Shown here: positions 61,082-64,000 of the stretch, piece after piece
How positions within the stretch are numbered: the stretch's first letter is position 1
Layout: the number at the start of each line of letters is the position of its first letter
NCBI GenBank assembly: GCA_012317185.1
Contig: CP048838.1
Location: 124,001 to 188,000, forward strand
Direction of reading: 5' to 3'
DNA: 64,000 nucleotides
Source of the DNA: [Clostridium] innocuum
GTDB lineage: Bacteria > Bacillota_I > Bacilli_A > Erysipelotrichales > Erysipelotrichaceae
Made by a program: the position numbers and the translations under genes
Notes under the pieces: generated by a model
What the model was told of the DNA's origin: nothing
Seen by the model: only the letters and a program-made list of their open reading frames with translations
Databases searched by the model: none

Positions 61082-62935
61082 ATGGTCATAACTAGAAACC
61101 AGTATATGATATTAAAATTTCTACTATCGAATCAGAACAAGTGCAGTTATTTTCAGCTGCTGAATCAAACAGGCTGTAATAAAGAAGAACTGGATGCAGC
61201 ACTACACGATTTACAATACAATATGCGCGGGATTCTTCGTATTGAAAAAAAGAAAGAAGTGGTGAAAGCTGAAATTAAGGATAAGGAAAAGCTTTTTGCA
61301 CTTATGGATAAGAAAGACAATATACTGGACAGAAACATAAAAGAGGAGCGCTATAATCAGATTGTTAACAGACTGATACGATATAAGGATAAAGGGAAAG
61401 GGTATGTCAGTCTTGAACGACTTGCTGAGGATTTATTTATCAGCAGAAGTACCTTGATCAAAGATATGAGCGTTGTAAAACATAGTATCAGCGCATACCA
61501 GCTATCAATTAAAGGAATTACAAAAAAGGGAATTACAATCAATGGGAATGAAACTAATATCAGGCTGTTTATATTAAATCATTTCTTTCAGCTGTATAGG
61601 GACAGTCAGGCTCATCCTGTGTGTTTACATAATAGAATTCTGTATTTAATCGAAGAAATAGCCAATCATTTCATGATAGATCAGCACACAAAGGAAATAT
61701 TCGAAAGAGTGATTCAGATAACGATAATACGATGCGGTTTCAATCAGCATATCCTGCAATCCACAGCATATTTTCACAGCTCCTATCAGGAGGATCCACT
61801 ACTTGTTGAATTAAAAGCCGGTATTTCTGCATTGGTTGAAATCAATGATTATGATTTTGAATTTCTGTGCTTTCCTCTTTATCTTGGTTCGACAAAAAGA
61901 CCGCGTAATGAAAAAAGTGAAGTGGATCAAATGCTGGAAAATATGCTGGATAGGATTTATACGGAATATCAATTTTATCTGGATAAGGTTTTCATAGATG
62001 AGGAAATTAAAAGTCATCTCTCCTATATGATCAATCGCATCCTGTTTCATATGCCGCCGTCTGTATCCATGGATGAGAAAATAGAAGCGAATTATCCATT
62101 TGCATATCAAATTTCAAAAAGTGCATGCGATGTGCTTGAACAAAAGCTTCAGGTACATATCAACGCACAGGAAATCGCATATCTGGCATTGTATTTCCAA
62201 ATGGCGATACAGAAGAAGTACAATGCTTCTAAAAAATTCGGTGTTGTACGTTCCACTGGGAGATCCATTTCGAAATTAGTGGAGGACCGCATTCGACTCA
62301 TGTTTTATGAAGGCTGTGAATTCATTGAAATAGAAGAGTCGCAAATCAGTGAACTCAATCCGGAAGAAATAAATGCAATCTTCACGCTTAACCCTATATA
62401 CATAGACAGCAGAATACCGATTATACTTTTATCTAATATTTTTGATTCAGAATACATTGCACATATTGTAAATCAGGGAGAACAGAGAACCTTGCTTGCG
62501 AACAGTGATATTGTCTATCATAAAAATATTATCGAAGTGAATGATCGAATACATGCATATAATCAGAATATCGTTGATATACTTGCAAATCTTTACAAGC
62601 AGGAGCTTATCAACAAGGAATTCAAAGATGTCATACTTACATTGGATGAAAAAAAATTCAGCTATGTATCAGCTTATATGCCGCATGCAATTCTAAAGGG
62701 TCAGAATAAATATCTATTAAGTATGACGCTATATCTTTCCGCAAAGAAAAAGCAGCAGTATCAGCTTATTTGTTTAATTGGAATACCGGAGAATGTACGC
62801 GATGGAAAGGAATTTCTAATCGTTCAGATTTATGACTATATTTTTGATATTATCAATCAGTTTTCAGAAGCCTCACAACAAAGAAGCGATTTGAGAACAG
62901 TCATTGAGAAATTGGAGAAAGAAGGTAATCTATGA
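61082..62935 (+). CDS. PRD-containing PTS-regulated activator (glucitol operon type)
   Basis: 617 residues. HTH at the start and a second one (SLERLAEDLFISRSTLIKDM), PRD domains around residues 180-380 (YPFAYQISKSACDVLEQKLQ), then an EIIB-like segment where the phospho-cysteine is replaced (FGVVRSTGRS, Arg390), and a C-terminal EIIA-like domain with SAYMPHAIL keeping the His. It is coupled to gutM and heads a glucitol PTS operon, so it is probably a GutR-like regulator. Confidence 0.85.
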   Translation: MVITRNQYMILKFLLSNQNKCSYFQLLNQTGCNKEELDAALHDLQYNMRGILRIEKKKEVVKAEIKDKEKLFALMDKKDNILDRNIKEERYNQIVNRLIRYKDKGKGYVSLERLAEDLFISRSTLIKDMSVVKHSISAYQLSIKGITKKGITINGNETNIRLFILNHFFQLYRDSQAHPVCLHNRILYLIEEIANHFMIDQHTKEIFERVIQITIIRCGFNQHILQSTAYFHSSYQEDPLLVELKAGISALVEINDYDFEFLCFPLYLGSTKRPRNEKSEVDQMLENMLDRIYTEYQFYLDKVFIDEEIKSHLSYMINRILFHMPPSVSMDEKIEANYPFAYQISKSACDVLEQKLQVHINAQEIAYLALYFQMAIQKKYNASKKFGVVRSTGRSISKLVEDRIRLMFYEGCEFIEIEESQISELNPEEINAIFTLNPIYIDSRIPIILLSNIFDSEYIAHIVNQGEQRTLLANSDIVYHKNIIEVNDRIHAYNQNIVDILANLYKQELINKEFKDVILTLDEKKFSYVSAYMPHAILKGQNKYLLSMTLYLSAKKKQQYQLICLIGIPENVRDGKEFLIVQIYDYIFDIINQFSEASQQRSDLRTVIEKLEKEGNL

Positions 62936-63327
62936 GTTCACGGGATGTAATGGTGATAGCAGGACTATTTGTGGCTGCGTATTTACTGCAGTTCTATTTG
63001 TCATATCTGCAAATGAAGCATATAACAAAGCAATATCTTGAATTAACGGATAAATATAAGGGAGAATATTTCATTGGAATGAATCGTAAGAAAAAAATTG
63101 GCTGTAATCCTGTTGTGATTCTAGTGACAGATCATAGAAACATGATACAGGAATTCTATATGCTGGACGGTTTGCTTGTAACAGCTAGGATGAAGCGCGT
63201 GAATTTGGAAGAGGAGGTGGATATCGCAGAACTTGAACATCATAAGAATTATCTTAAAGGAAAAGTAGGGGAAAAGGGGTTTCGTGCTCTGCAGAATGCT
63301 GCTGAGAATATTATGAATTATTGTTAA
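62932..63327 (+). CDS. gutM: Glucitol operon activator GutM
   Basis: 131 residues. N-terminal membrane helix (about 5-25) and the GutM pattern FIGMNRKKKIGCNPVVILVT. In E. coli srl/gut, GutM activates the operon. Overlaps the PRD regulator's stop (ATGA) and precedes EIIC. Confidence 0.85.
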   Translation: MSSRDVMVIAGLFVAAYLLQFYLSYLQMKHITKQYLELTDKYKGEYFIGMNRKKKIGCNPVVILVTDHRNMIQEFYMLDGLLVTARMKRVNLEEEVDIAELEHHKNYLKGKVGEKGFRALQNAAENIMNYC

Positions 63328-63340
63328 AGGAGATGAATTT

Positions 63341-63880
63341 ATGGATGTAATTGTTGAATTTGCGGAAGGCTTTATAGGGTTATTTAAAGCCGGAGCGGAA
63401 ACGCTGGTTGGAAATATCACAGGGATATTACCACTGCTTGCGGTTATTATCACAGTATTAAACGCATTGATGGCTCTGATTGGTGAGGAACGGGTTGCAA
63501 AGATTTCTAAATATGCAGGAAAGAGTGTGCTCATACGTTATTCTTTACTGCCTATTGTATTTACCTTTACAATGGGCTCACCCACCAACTTTGCTATGGG
63601 AAAACTATTGGATGAGAAATATAAACCGGCATATTGTGATTCTCTGACAGGTATGGGACATCCGTTTACAGGATTATTTCCACACACAAACCCGGCTGAA
63701 TTGTTTGTATTTCTCGGTGTGGCACAGGGTATAACCAAGCTTGGCTTAGGGACTACGGAATTAGCTGTACGCTATTTGCTGGCTGGAATTCTGTTGGGCT
63801 TATGCAGGGGTATTATTACAGAAAAGGTATATAAAATGATGTTGAACAGAAAACGGAAAGCGTTGCATAACGGGGAATAG
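63341..63880 (+). CDS. srlA: PTS glucitol/sorbitol EIIC2
   Basis: 179 residues. Membrane protein with the family motifs FTFTMGSPTNFAMGKLLDEKYK and DSLTGMGHPFTGLFPHTNPAE (both split here for length), typical of GutA/SrlA. Forms the permease with EIIBC1. The GutM-EIIC2 order is that of the glucitol operon. SD AAAGGAGA. Confidence 0.9.
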   Translation: MDVIVEFAEGFIGLFKAGAETLVGNITGILPLLAVIITVLNALMALIGEERVAKISKYAGKSVLIRYSLLPIVFTFTMGSPTNFAMGKLLDEKYKPAYCDSLTGMGHPFTGLFPHTNPAELFVFLGVAQGITKLGLGTTELAVRYLLAGILLGLCRGIITEKVYKMMLNRKRKALHNGE

Positions 63881-63900
63881 AAAGGCGGTTGAATGAGTGT

Positions 63901-64000
63901 ATGAATAAATTTATAGATATGGTTTCAAATATAGCAACGAAGTTTGGTAACGGCTTTGGTAATGTAACTGCTGTATTATTTCAAGCAGGAAGAGATACTG
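63901..64000 (+). CDS. Glucitol PTS EIIC1/EIIBC component, N-terminal part (cut by window)
   Basis: Begins ATG 63901 with MNKFIDMVSNIATKFGNGFG and continues NVTAVLFQAGRDT at the window edge, resembling the membrane part of SrlE (FQAGRxTI). The usual N-terminal EIIB domain of SrlE seems absent, so EIIB may be a separate gene further right. GAAAGGCGG lies upstream. Confidence 0.6.
   Translation, partial: MNKFIDMVSNIATKFGNGFGNVTAVLFQAGRDT

Noticed and set aside
1..64000. CRISPR arrays
   Set aside because: No series of regularly spaced direct repeats was seen. The 11-bp and 20-bp periodic motifs belong to promoters.

Overview
The window looks like origin-proximal chromosome of a low-to-mid GC Firmicute, most likely an Erysipelotrichia-type gut anaerobe ([Clostridium] innocuum-like). 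That placement is inferred from protein flavour and the abundance of PTS operons, not from a search. Housekeeping blocks known from the Firmicute origin region are spread through it: rnmV-rsmA-ispE (2762-5590), glmU-prs (11824-14156), mnmE-tatD (26888-29005), murA (34157-35419) and rsmG-noc-parA-parB (40006-43187). The nadA-nadB-nadC-niaR NAD operon follows at 43574-47186. One tRNA gene, tRNA-Pro(CGG), lies at 29476-29552 on the minus strand.

Layout. 1-1430: decayed large serine recombinase, the relic of an integrative element. 1826-5590: 3D-domain lipoprotein and the rnmV/rsmA/ispE operon. 5768-8460: a membrane glycosyltransferase, then an IS200/IS605-type element whose TnpA looks intact but whose TnpB has lost an internal block. 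8526-11546: a two-component system and a Cof-type phosphatase. 11824-14535: glmU, prs and a DUF1622 protein. 14608-18036: a PTS permease paired with an ADP-ribosylglycohydrolase-family protein and a GntR regulator. 18399-22885: a trehalose operon (treC-treP-treR, minus strand) with three identical palindromic operators. 22908-26807: a macrodomain protein, a polysaccharide deacetylase and small proteins. 29624-33898 (minus): MntR-like, ArsC/Spx-like, arylsulfotransferase and DUF1846 proteins. 35678-37877: MBL hydrolase, ChbG deacetylase and a LytTR regulator. 37884-39707: a small LytTR-type locus with duplicated promoters. 47883-48956: two related small-RNA genes flanking an acetyltransferase. 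49054-51266: GntR plus a GH1 phospho-beta-glucosidase. 52207-59954: a mannose-family PTS with sugar-acid enzymes and a CdaR-like regulator. 61082-64000: the start of a glucitol-family PTS operon, cut by the window end.

The main theme is PTS sugar uptake. Four separate PTS loci each carry a local regulator (GntR, GntR, CdaR-like, PRD protein), and cre-like sites flank the mannose-family cluster. The least expected structures are non-coding. First, two paralogous RNAs (about 47942-48096 and 48851-48956) share a hairpin, a long stem with compensatory changes and a terminator, and both are preceded by TTC-type repeats at an exact 11-bp period ending 15 bp before the -10. Second, two promoters downstream of the LytTR gene share direct repeats at a 20-bp period and identical -35/-10 spacing.
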